From assembly GCA_029243845.1 (NCBI GenBank), contig JAQWRF010000084.1, forward strand, positions 1-6,983: DNA of 6,983 bases. Direction: 5' to 3'. The position numbers and the translations under genes are program-made. Origin of the DNA: Planctomycetota bacterium (GTDB lineage: Bacteria; Planctomycetota; UBA1135). Below the pieces are notes generated by a model. The model had not been told where the DNA came from and ran no database searches. It saw only the letters and a list, made by a program, of their open reading frames with translations. How positions within the stretch are numbered: the first letter of the stretch is position 1; every line of letters starts with the position of its first letter. Below are positions 1-6,023 of this stretch, piece by piece.

Positions 1-401
1 TCGGTATTTTCGCGCACGATCACCATGTCGATATCGTCGACACCCTTACCTTTCAATGGACAAAACTTTTCGTCGAGCAATTTAATCGGACGCAAGTTAA
101 CCCACAAATCTAAATCCCAGCGCAACTTGCCGATGATGCCGCGTTCAATCAAACCAATCGGCGCGCGTGGGTCACCCATCGCACCCAACAAAATTGCATC
201 GCATGATTTAACCTTTTCGAATGCGTCGTCAGGGAATATTTCTTCCGTAGCCAACCAATGCTCGGTGCCATAAGGCAGCTCTAACAATTCTACGCCAAAG
301 CCAAACTTGTCGGCGCAAGCATTGAGCACGCGCAATCCTTCAGCGACAACTTCAGGGCCAATGCCGTCACCGGCAACTACTGCGATTTTATGTGTTTTCA
401 T
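1..401 (-). CDS. leuB: Isopropylmalate dehydrogenase-like protein (isocitrate/isopropylmalate dehydrogenase family), C-terminus outside window
   Basis: Seen: the ATG at 401-399 opens a frame that stays open to the left edge, giving 133 codons of a protein that is normally about 350-370 residues. The N-terminus has the family's opening strand and loop, AVVAGDGIGPEVV (residues 7-19). An LLGAMGDPR segment follows at 71-79, then the substrate-binding stretch ERGIIGKLR (86-94), the VNLRP motif (101-105) and VRENT (129-133). Family knowledge: these NAD-dependent enzymes oxidatively decarboxylate 2-hydroxy acids carrying a second carboxylate. The hydrophobic E-x-G-I-I pattern resembles isopropylmalate dehydrogenases; isocitrate dehydrogenases carry a Ser/Asn pair there. 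Inference: it performs the LeuB step on 3-isopropylmalate in the cytoplasm. The start overlaps the dehydratase stop by four bases (ATGA) and has no Shine-Dalgarno sequence, so translation is probably coupled. A tartrate/malate or homoisocitrate dehydrogenase remains possible because the catalytic Lys/Asp region is outside the window. Confidence 0.82.
   Translation of the reverse strand, partial: MKTHKIAVVAGDGIGPEVVAEGLRVLNACADKFGFGVELLELPYGTEHWLATEEIFPDDAFEKVKSCDAILLGAMGDPRAPIGLIERGIIGKLRWDLDLWVNLRPIKLLDEKFCPLKGKGVDDIDMVIVRENT
398..401 (-). promoter_or_regulatory. ATGA stop/start overlap (translational coupling)
   Basis: The TGA of the fused dehydratase (400-398) shares bases with the ATG of the dehydrogenase (401-399). 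No purine-rich ribosome binding site precedes the ATG. This arrangement usually means that terminating ribosomes restart on the next gene, giving matched amounts of the two enzymes. Confidence 0.75.
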
Positions 402-2380
402 TTTGTAACTAGAGCAAACATGCCTTGTTTGTAAGAAACAATGTTGCCCACGAAGGCAGAGGCGGCAACAGTTAGTGGCGAGCCCAAGTAAAGTTGCCCA
501 GGTCCGGAACGTCCGGCAAAGTTACGGTTGATGGCACTCACTGTAACCTGTTCGGAGGCTTCAGAAACGCCGTCGCCACAACCAATGCATGCCCCACACC
601 CTGGAGGAATTAATTTTACGCCCACCGCGGCGAATACTTTATCCCAGCCCATCTTTTCGACGTAGGCCTGAACATTGTAAGAACCGTATTGAATGTAAAA
701 CTCGACACCATCGGCAACGGATATTCCAGCATCGGCAGCCTCTTGACACACTTGCGCGTAATAAGCAAAGTCATCAACCTTGCCCGCAGTGCAAGAGCCA
801 CCATAGGCGATGTCAATTTTAGTTTCAGTCAACCCGGAGATGTCAGCGCCATAAGTCGGATCACCCGGAGTAGCCACCATCGGCTTAATCAATGACAAAT
901 CAATGGTATGACGTCCGCCGCTATATTCGGCATCGGCGTCAGGCATCACAAAGTTAGCACGGATAGCATCGGCGCTCAGCTCGGGGCGCATACGCATTAA
1001 CCACTCGACCAACTTTTCGTCGCCTTCGCAAATACCTGTTCGCGCGGTACACTCGGTTGCCATGTTACACAAAGTCGCGCGCTCGTCGACCGGCATCGAA
1101 GCCATACCTGCACCGCCGAATTCCATGGAACGGTTCAGCGTGTCTTCGCGCTTGGCGAAAGTATCGAGAATGTACAACATCACATCTTTAGCCGTAACGC
1201 TATCGCTCATCTCGCCAATCAAATCAAAGCGGATAGTCTCTGGCACTTTAACGAAGGTAAAGCCAGAGTGAATCAACGCCGCGTATTCTGTAGAGCCCAC
1301 CCCGTAGGTTAAAGCGTTCGATGCCCCACCCATGCAGGTATGTGAATCCGTCGCTTGGATGAAATCGCCCGGCTCGATAAATTCTTCACGCGCAATTTGG
1401 TGGCAGATGCCTGGGCTCACTCCATCTTTGGCTTGATAATCGCGCACGCCAGTATGTCGCTGAAATTCATTTTGCAAATCGCGCAAAGTTTGAATCTGCG
1501 AGACGAAAGGTGCAAAGCGCTTAACCGAATCGGCATACAGCAAGTGATCTTCGAACACCGCCAGTTTTTCAGGGTTTTGCACTTGGTAATCGTCTCCGTA
1601 CTCAGCACGCAAAAACTCGTGCACTTGTGCAGTGGTAAATTCGTGAGAATAACCACCATCGACCCTTGCCAAAACCGGGTCGTTCGGCTTAACGAAAGCG
1701 CCTTCGGCACCAGGATTAAGCATTTTCGCCGCTACCATTTTTTCGGCCATCGTCATGCCGCGCCTGCCTGTCTCGTTCGCCGGTAAACTTATTTCGTCAG
1801 CCGCCACTTTGTTTGAAAACGGAAACAATCCGCCGCTTTCTAGGATCACTTTAGTGACTGCATCGTACTTGCCGGTAAATTCATTGAGGCCAATCGTTTC
1901 GCTATTTTGCAAACGACTTAACATCGAGTGGTCACCCATCAGCTGACCGAGGTTGATGTTATTGCGTTCATGAATCGGCGCAAAGCTAGCCGCAAACACA
2001 TAACGAATTCCGCTGAAGCGCTCACACTGAGCAGCGGTCTCGCGCGACGAGCCAGTACCTTTGCGGTAGCCGGAAACGATAGCCTCAAAGTTACCGTCGA
2101 GTAATTCGCGAGTGTCAATGACGCGCTTACCTTTTTCATCAAGCAATCCGGCATAAGCATCGGTAGCGATATCTTGCGGACGGTGACGAAAACACACCCA
2201 AGCCGGAGTCATTACGTCAGTGTTAATATCATCGAGTAAATCGTCGATTGACAAATCGTCCATGCGTAAATCTAAACCCTCGTGCAGCTGCTTGCGAATG
2301 AGCTCGAGGTCTTTAGTTAAAAACAGAATGCGCTTATTTGCCGACAAGCGAATCGATGACGGTGGCCATTGTTCAGTCAT
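398..2380 (-). CDS. Aconitase/isopropylmalate dehydratase-family enzyme, swivel domain fused in front of Fe-S domains (LeuD-LeuC order)
   Basis: Seen: 660 residues from an ATG. Residues 1-45 are a charged extension I do not recognise. A LeuD-like swivel domain follows at about 48-155, with the INTD strand (52-55) and the substrate-binding loop GTGSSRE (108-114). The linker at about 156-200 leads into a LeuC/aconitase core: GMTMAEK (208-214), GICHQIA (324-330), TDSHT (344-348), GGSCT with Cys530, PPGCGAC with Cys595 and Cys598, and NRNFAGR (618-624). All three [4Fe-4S] ligand cysteines and the swivel SSRE motif are present, so it should be an active hydro-lyase that isomerises a 2-hydroxy acid through dehydration. 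Family knowledge: LeuC and LeuD are usually separate chains. Classical aconitase A has the swivel last; aconitase B has it first, but behind a HEAT-like domain that is absent here. Inference: 3-isopropylmalate dehydratase, because the overlapping next gene is LeuB-like; aconitase or homoaconitase activity is not excluded. No clear Shine-Dalgarno sequence precedes the ATG. Confidence 0.88.
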   Translation of the reverse strand: MTEQWPPSSIRLSANKRILFLTKDLELIRKQLHEGLDLRMDDLSIDDLLDDINTDVMTPAWVCFRHRPQDIATDAYAGLLDEKGKRVIDTRELLDGNFEAIVSGYRKGTGSSRETAAQCERFSGIRYVFAASFAPIHERNNINLGQLMGDHSMLSRLQNSETIGLNEFTGKYDAVTKVILESGGLFPFSNKVAADEISLPANETGRRGMTMAEKMVAAKMLNPGAEGAFVKPNDPVLARVDGGYSHEFTTAQVHEFLRAEYGDDYQVQNPEKLAVFEDHLLYADSVKRFAPFVSQIQTLRDLQNEFQRHTGVRDYQAKDGVSPGICHQIAREEFIEPGDFIQATDSHTCMGGASNALTYGVGSTEYAALIHSGFTFVKVPETIRFDLIGEMSDSVTAKDVMLYILDTFAKREDTLNRSMEFGGAGMASMPVDERATLCNMATECTARTGICEGDEKLVEWLMRMRPELSADAIRANFVMPDADAEYSGGRHTIDLSLIKPMVATPGDPTYGADISGLTETKIDIAYGGSCTAGKVDDFAYYAQVCQEAADAGISVADGVEFYIQYGSYNVQAYVEKMGWDKVFAAVGVKLIPPGCGACIGCGDGVSEASEQVTVSAINRNFAGRSGPGQLYLGSPLTVAASAFVGNIVSYKQGMFALVTK

Positions 2381-2389
2381 GACACTATT

Positions 2390-2965
2390 TTACAACATTG
2401 TCGGCAGCAATAAGGCACAATTGCCCAAACCGTGGATGGCCGCGTTTAACCCCAAGCTTTTACCCCAGATAAATACATAGCCCATGCAAACCCCAGCTGC
2501 GAGGTGCATCGGATAAAACACGCCGGGCTCATATATTGCGTAGTGTAGAGCCGCAAACAACAATGCGCTAAAGATCACAGCGGCATGCTTATTCATTACT
2601 CTCAAGAAAGCACCCATGGCAATCACACGATAAACACCTTCTTCAACAAAAGGCGAGTAAAGGACGCGGTTGATAATCACGCCAACGACTTCTTGATTAT
2701 CACTAAATAAGTACAACGCTATCACCGATAGCGCCACCACAAGGCCAGCAACTGCTAGCCGCCTATTCAGTCAGCCGGGAGCGGCGTACTCGCTAAAAAA
2801 GCTAGCCGACATCAACGGCATTACCAAGCGCTGCCAGCTCAGGGCATATCCGAAATGCACCAAAGCCATGTCACTGAGCACCACCACCACTGCGAGTAAA
2901 ATCCACAACGGCGGACGACTATCCAGTTTATTTTTAAATGCGTTCAAGAACATATATCGTTTCAA
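2390..2965 (-). pseudogene. CPBP-family intramembrane metalloprotease gene interrupted by an in-frame TGA
   Basis: Seen: one continuous frame of 191 codon positions, from TTG at 2965 (or ATG at 2953) to TAA at 2390, broken only by TGA at 2773-2771. The upstream part (64 residues from TTG, 60 from ATG) has a hydrophobic helix, WILLAVVVVLSDMALVHF. The downstream part carries every CPBP signature: EEGVYR (motif EExxxR), FAALH (FxxxH), a His followed by a glycine-rich helix (HLAAGVCMG), and IHGLGN (HxxxN). Family knowledge: CPBP (Abi, Rce1-like) proteins are multi-helix membrane proteases of roughly 190-300 residues; bacterial members act in CAAX-like processing, bacteriocin immunity or unknown roles. 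Inference: a recent nonsense mutation, since both halves still look constrained, or a sequencing error. A GTG at 2740-2738 could start a 116-residue protein that keeps the whole catalytic core but lacks the first helices. The 5' end overlaps the methyltransferase gene by 20 nt (ATG) or 32 nt (TTG). The 3' end lies 9 nt before the dehydratase ATG, so the gene sits inside the operon. Confidence 0.8.
2771..2773 (-). other. In-frame TGA stop inside the CPBP gene
   Basis: Reading the minus strand, the codons are TAC GCC GCT CCC GGC TGA CTG AAT AGG CGG, i.e. Y-A-A-P-G-stop-L-N-R-R. The frame is open on both sides and no frameshift is needed. A single transition from CGA (Arg) or TGG (Trp) would explain it. 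The stop is followed by C; UGAC is known from E. coli studies as a weak termination context, so some readthrough is conceivable but not shown. Confidence 0.85.
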
Positions 2966-3488
2966 TTTCAGAAGAACCTAATCTATCTATTAACTCGCAC
3001 TTAAACTTATCGCCACACAGTGCTCTAACTTCATCTTCAACTACCGAAAACGGCGGACCTTCGCGCATGCCTTCCGGGTATTCAAAGCTGACCAACAAGC
3101 CACGCGCACCATGCGGCAAAAAAGAAGCGAGGTGTGCAAAGTAACGCCCGCGTAATTCTGGCGACAACGCCACCAACGCCGCGCGGTCATACCACGCATC
3201 AACGGTCGGGTCGCTAAACTCAAAAAAATCGCCGCAGTGCAGCGACAACTTTTCACTTTGAGGCAAAGCGTTGATCGCCATCTCAGAAGCTTCGACGCCA
3301 ATCACCTCATGGCCCTGCTCAACCAACCATATCAAATCAAGTGACTTACCACACAACGGTACTAAAACACGACTGGCAGCATCTATCCCTAGGTGCTGCC
3401 AGTATTCAATTAAACGTGGATTTACATCACTAAGATGCCATCCTGTGCGGCCGTCGGCCCAACGTTGTTTCCAGTAGTTAACTTGCAA
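2934..3488 (-). CDS. tpm: Thiopurine S-methyltransferase-family SAM-dependent methyltransferase (compact form)
   Basis: Seen: 184 residues. The N-terminal YWKQRW...GWH signature (5-18) is followed by VNPRL (22-26), SAM-binding motif I VLVPLCGKSLDLIWL (41-55), the acidic strand end GVEAS (64-68), GDFF (86-89), YDRAALVAL (100-108) and GPPFSV (144-149). These are hallmarks of the bacterial TPMT family. Family knowledge: members transfer a methyl group from S-adenosylmethionine to sulfur, selenium or tellurium compounds in the cytoplasm, and bacterial versions have been tied to selenite/tellurite tolerance. The start is TTG (3488-3486), the only usual start codon between the upstream in-frame stop (3509-3507) and the conserved N-terminus, and it lacks a Shine-Dalgarno sequence. 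The protein is about 30 residues shorter than typical bacterial members: the stretch between the acidic strand and GDFF is reduced, as is the segment before the last strand. It starts 11 nt after the thiolase stop. The natural substrate cannot be told. Confidence 0.88.
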   Translation of the reverse strand: MQVNYWKQRWADGRTGWHLSDVNPRLIEYWQHLGIDAASRVLVPLCGKSLDLIWLVEQGHEVIGVEASEMAINALPQSEKLSLHCGDFFEFSDPTVDAWYDRAALVALSPELRGRYFAHLASFLPHGARGLLVSFEYPEGMREGPPFSVVEDEVRALCGDKFKCELIDRLGSSEIETIYVLERI

Positions 3489-3499
3489 TGAGGTTAGCG

Positions 3500-4702
3500 T
3501 TATGCATTACGCTCTATCAGCATAGCAATTCCTTGTCCGCCGCCGATACATGCCGACGCCATACCCAAAGATTTACCACTACGCTCGAGCTGATGCATTA
3601 ACGTTAGAACCAAGCGCGAACCCGTCGCACCAAGCGGATGGCCGATAGAGACAGCACCACCGTTAACGTTACACTTATCGCGGTCAAGTTCTAAAACCTT
3701 TTCACAGGCCAAGTATTGTGCAGAGAACGCTTCGTTGATTTCGATGTAGTCGATATCCCCTACTGCGACGCCTGCTTTAAGTGCAGCTTGCTTGATGGAC
3801 TCAACCGGGCCAATGCCCATGATCTCTGGCTCGCAACCGGTGATGCCCCAAGAACGAATCTTGGCGCGCACGGTCCAGCCTTCGGCGGCAGCACGTTCTT
3901 CAGTAGTGATCAACAACGCCGCTGCGCCATCAACGATACCACTGGCGTTACCCGCAGTCACCGTACCCTCTTTACCGAAAGCCGGGCGCAACTTCGCCAA
4001 ACCTTCGAGTGTCGTTCCGGGGCGAATGTGGTCGTCGGTATCAACAACGATTTCTTTACGCCCCACTTTTACAGTAAGCGGCGCAATCTCTTCAGCAAAT
4101 AAACCGCCACTAACTGCAGCTGCACCCAGCTCGTGAGAGCGGAAAGCATAAGCGTCTTGATCTTCGCGAGAAATACCGTACTTAGTTGCAAGATTTTCTG
4201 CAGTCTGCGCCATGAAGAAACCCGAGTAAGGGTCCATCAAGGACTCGAACAACGAATCTTCAATCTTAGGTGAACCGCCCAAACGGAAACCTTTACGCGC
4301 ACCGCGAATGATATGCGGCGCTTGCGACATGTTTTCCATTCCGCCGGCAACAACCACTTCGGCATCACCAGACAAAATCATTTGCGCACCAGAGACAATC
4401 GACTGAATACCCGAACCACACAAGCGGTTCACAGTCAACGCCGGAACTTCATTAGCAATACCCGCTTTCAAACTAGAATGACGCGCACCATAAATGGCAT
4501 CAGCAGAAGTTTGCATCGCGTTGCCCATTACCACATGATCCACCATAGAAGCGTTAACGCCACCACGCTCGAGCGCGGCCTTAATAGCATGCGCTCCTAG
4601 ATCGTTTGCAGAAACAGTATTGAAAAGGCCATAGCCAGGAGTGCCGACATACTCGGCCATCGCGGTGCGTGCACCGCTTACGATTACTAATTGTTTTGAC
4701 AT
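3500..4702 (-). CDS. Thiolase (acetyl-CoA C-acetyltransferase / 3-ketoacyl-CoA thiolase)
   Basis: Seen: 400 residues, the normal length for a soluble thiolase. The acyl-accepting cysteine is Cys95 in NRLCGSG (92-98). AGGMENMS (119-126) and the FMAQTAEN...GISREDQD stretch (163-183) are typical of degradative and PHB-type thiolases. NEAFSAQ (323-329), GHPLGATG with His355, and the C-terminal catalytic Cys385 in CIGGGQG complete the active site. Family knowledge: it condenses two acetyl-CoA to acetoacetyl-CoA or, in reverse, cleaves 3-ketoacyl-CoA with CoA. Inference: sequence motifs alone do not separate AtoB/PhaA-type (short-chain) from FadA-type use. The partner gene just upstream is a crotonase, so a role in fatty-acid or amino-acid acyl-CoA breakdown fits. 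It begins 12 nt after the crotonase stop. An AGGA sequence lies only 2 nt before the ATG, closer than ideal. No 3-hydroxyacyl-CoA dehydrogenase is present in the window. Confidence 0.95.
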   Translation of the reverse strand: MSKQLVIVSGARTAMAEYVGTPGYGLFNTVSANDLGAHAIKAALERGGVNASMVDHVVMGNAMQTSADAIYGARHSSLKAGIANEVPALTVNRLCGSGIQSIVSGAQMILSGDAEVVVAGGMENMSQAPHIIRGARKGFRLGGSPKIEDSLFESLMDPYSGFFMAQTAENLATKYGISREDQDAYAFRSHELGAAAVSGGLFAEEIAPLTVKVGRKEIVVDTDDHIRPGTTLEGLAKLRPAFGKEGTVTAGNASGIVDGAAALLITTEERAAAEGWTVRAKIRSWGITGCEPEIMGIGPVESIKQAALKAGVAVGDIDYIEINEAFSAQYLACEKVLELDRDKCNVNGGAVSIGHPLGATGSRLVLTLMHQLERSGKSLGMASACIGGGQGIAMLIERNA

Positions 4703-4714
4703 GTTCCTATGTGA

Positions 4715-5509
4715 CTATTCGCCAGAGAAATTTGGTTTACGTTTTTCAAGAAAAGCTTCTGCGCCTTCGGCTTGATCTTTAGTAGTGAACAACAAGCCAA
4801 ATGCATCTGACTCGAGGTTTTCACCTTCGCTTTGGCCTACTTCAAGTCCTCGACGAATGACATCGAGTGCCGCATTGATAGCGATAGGACCGCGCTTAGC
4901 GATTGTAGATGCCAACTTAATAGTGACCTCCTTCAAATCATCGGTGCTAGCCACTCTGTTTACCACGCCAACACGCATCGCATCTGCTGCAGAATACATG
5001 TCGCCGGTTAATATCCATTCGCGCGCAACTCCGGGTGAAGCCAAACGTGAGAGGCGTTGCGTGCCACCGAAACCTGGGATTAAACCCAAACTTACTTCTG
5101 GTAAGCCAAGCATTGCGCCTTCGACTGCCACGCGTAGGTGACAAGCCAGTGCTAATTCTAAGCCACCTCCAAGAGCGAAACCGTTGATCATAGCTATCAC
5201 CGGAATCGGTGACGCCTCAATCATTGAGAATACTTCTTGGCCTGCCTGTGACAAGCTTCGCGCCTCAAGCGCAGACATGCCAACGAACTCTGAAATGTCG
5301 GCGCCTGCGACAAAAGCTTTAGCGCCCGCACCGGTAATTACAATCGCCTTAACATCTTCATATTCGAATAATTCAGGAAGCCCTTCGCTAAGCTCACCGA
5401 GCACCTCGGCGTTCAAAGCATTCAATGCCTTCTCGCGCGAAATGGTCAGCCATGCAATACCGTTATCGTCTACCTCGAGCTCTAAGCATTTGTAAGTGTC
5501 GTCGCTCAT
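4715..5509 (-). CDS. Enoyl-CoA hydratase/isomerase-family protein (crotonase)
   Basis: Seen: 264 residues, a full-length single-domain crotonase. The CoA-binding/oxyanion segment KAFVAGADISEF is at 64-75. The second oxyanion segment NGFALGGGLELALACH (109-124) carries Glu118, and LGLPEVSLGLIPGFGGTQRL (134-153) carries Glu138. The two glutamates are 20 residues apart, as in authentic enoyl-CoA hydratases, so hydratase activity is more likely than a purely isomerase or hydrolase role. The C-terminus TKDQAEGAEAFLEKRKPNF (243-261) is the usual trimerisation/CoA-contact end. Family knowledge: it adds water across 2-trans-enoyl-CoA to give 3-hydroxyacyl-CoA in beta-oxidation or related pathways; many paralogues act on short-chain or branched acyl-CoAs. 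The gene starts 2 nt after the cyclophilin stop and is followed by the thiolase, forming an acyl-CoA pair. Confidence 0.94.
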   Translation of the reverse strand: MSDDTYKCLELEVDDNGIAWLTISREKALNALNAEVLGELSEGLPELFEYEDVKAIVITGAGAKAFVAGADISEFVGMSALEARSLSQAGQEVFSMIEASPIPVIAMINGFALGGGLELALACHLRVAVEGAMLGLPEVSLGLIPGFGGTQRLSRLASPGVAREWILTGDMYSAADAMRVGVVNRVASTDDLKEVTIKLASTIAKRGPIAINAALDVIRRGLEVGQSEGENLESDAFGLLFTTKDQAEGAEAFLEKRKPNFSGE

Positions 5510-5511
5510 GA

Positions 5512-6018
5512 TTAACCCTCGGTGCGAACAACCATGCTTTCAATAACACATGCTTGCTTTGGCTTATCGCCAGGCAAAGTTTGCTCGGCAGCAACAGCGT
5601 CAAGCGCATCTTCGCCAGCAATCAACTTGCCAAAAGCGGCGTATTGGTTGTCTAGAAATTCGGCATCGTCATGACACACGAAAAATTGGCAAGAAGCAGA
5701 ATCTACATTTTGTGAACGCGCCATCGACAATACGCCACGCTTATGTGAGTAGTCTTTATTGTCAGTGAACTCACCTTTAATATTACCATTAGGGCCTGAG
5801 CCCATACCGGTACCATCAGGGCATCCACCTTGAATCATGAAACCTGGAATGACGCGGTGAAAAGTTTTACCGTTGTAAAAGCCTTCTTTAACGTAGTTCA
5901 GAAAGTTTTCTACTGTTCCTGGAGCTATGTGTGGCCAAAACTCGAAAGTCATGGTGCCGACGGTTTTGCCATCGACTGAGACCGTCATGTCAACTAGTGT
6001 TTGTGTGGTTGATGTCAT
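5512..6018 (-). CDS. Cyclophilin-type peptidyl-prolyl cis-trans isomerase (single domain)
   Basis: Seen: 168 residues forming one cyclophilin domain with no signal peptide or membrane helix, so probably cytoplasmic. The catalytic segment FHRVIPGFMIQGG runs from 53 to 65 with the essential Arg55, Phe60, Met61 and Gln63. GVLSMAR (95-101), the SCQFF segment (109-113) and the FLDNQYAAFGK segment (121-131) complete the proline pocket. Position 121 is Phe where human cyclophilin A has Trp, a change known in bacterial cyclophilins that lowers cyclosporin binding. There are four cysteines (66, 110, 115, 157), of which 110 and 115 flank the QFF strand. Role: catalyses cis-trans isomerisation of X-Pro bonds during folding. 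It starts 5 nt after the upstream fusion isomerase, whose first domain it resembles; only a weak GAG element precedes the ATG. The closest functional class is the small cytosolic PpiB-like group. Confidence 0.93.
   Translation of the reverse strand: MTSTTQTLVDMTVSVDGKTVGTMTFEFWPHIAPGTVENFLNYVKEGFYNGKTFHRVIPGFMIQGGCPDGTGMGSGPNGNIKGEFTDNKDYSHKRGVLSMARSQNVDSASCQFFVCHDDAEFLDNQYAAFGKLIAGEDALDAVAAEQTLPGDKPKQACVIESMVVRTEG
5516..5520 (-). promoter_or_regulatory. Shine-Dalgarno sequence of the crotonase gene
   Basis: GAGGG on the minus strand, 6 nt before the ATG at 5509. It lies inside the last codons of the cyclophilin gene. It is the clearest ribosome binding site in the window and fixes the crotonase start. 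Confidence 0.7.
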
Positions 6019-6023
6019 TATTA

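Noticed and set aside
1355..1786. A 143-codon plus-strand open frame inside the dehydratase gene.
   Set aside because: It lies wholly antisense to a strongly conserved region containing aconitase-family motifs, and its translation shows no recognisable domain. It is a shadow of the coding strand.
2381..2389. The short gaps between genes as sites for promoters or terminators.
   Set aside because: No gap exceeds 12 nt and none holds a hairpin followed by a T-run. Any promoter would have to lie within a coding region, and I cannot identify one by eye.
2744..2759. A 6-bp stem with a 4-nt loop starting 11 nt after the in-frame TGA, considered as a bacterial SECIS element for selenocysteine insertion.
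   Set aside because: The stem is short and includes a G-U pair, and the loop (AGUU) lacks the GU-rich bulge pattern of known bacterial SECIS elements. No selenoprotein is known in the CPBP family, and the TGA does not lie at a catalytic position. A nonsense mutation is simpler.
2771..2965. The 64-codon frame before the TGA as an independent small membrane protein.
   Set aside because: It continues in the same frame into the CPBP catalytic core and has the right size and hydrophobicity to be its N-terminal helices, so it is better read as part of the interrupted gene.
3716..4136. Two overlapping plus-strand open frames (128 and 114 codons) opposite the thiolase.
   Set aside because: Both are antisense to catalytic and conserved thiolase sequence; two overlapping shadows in different frames are expected from codon bias.
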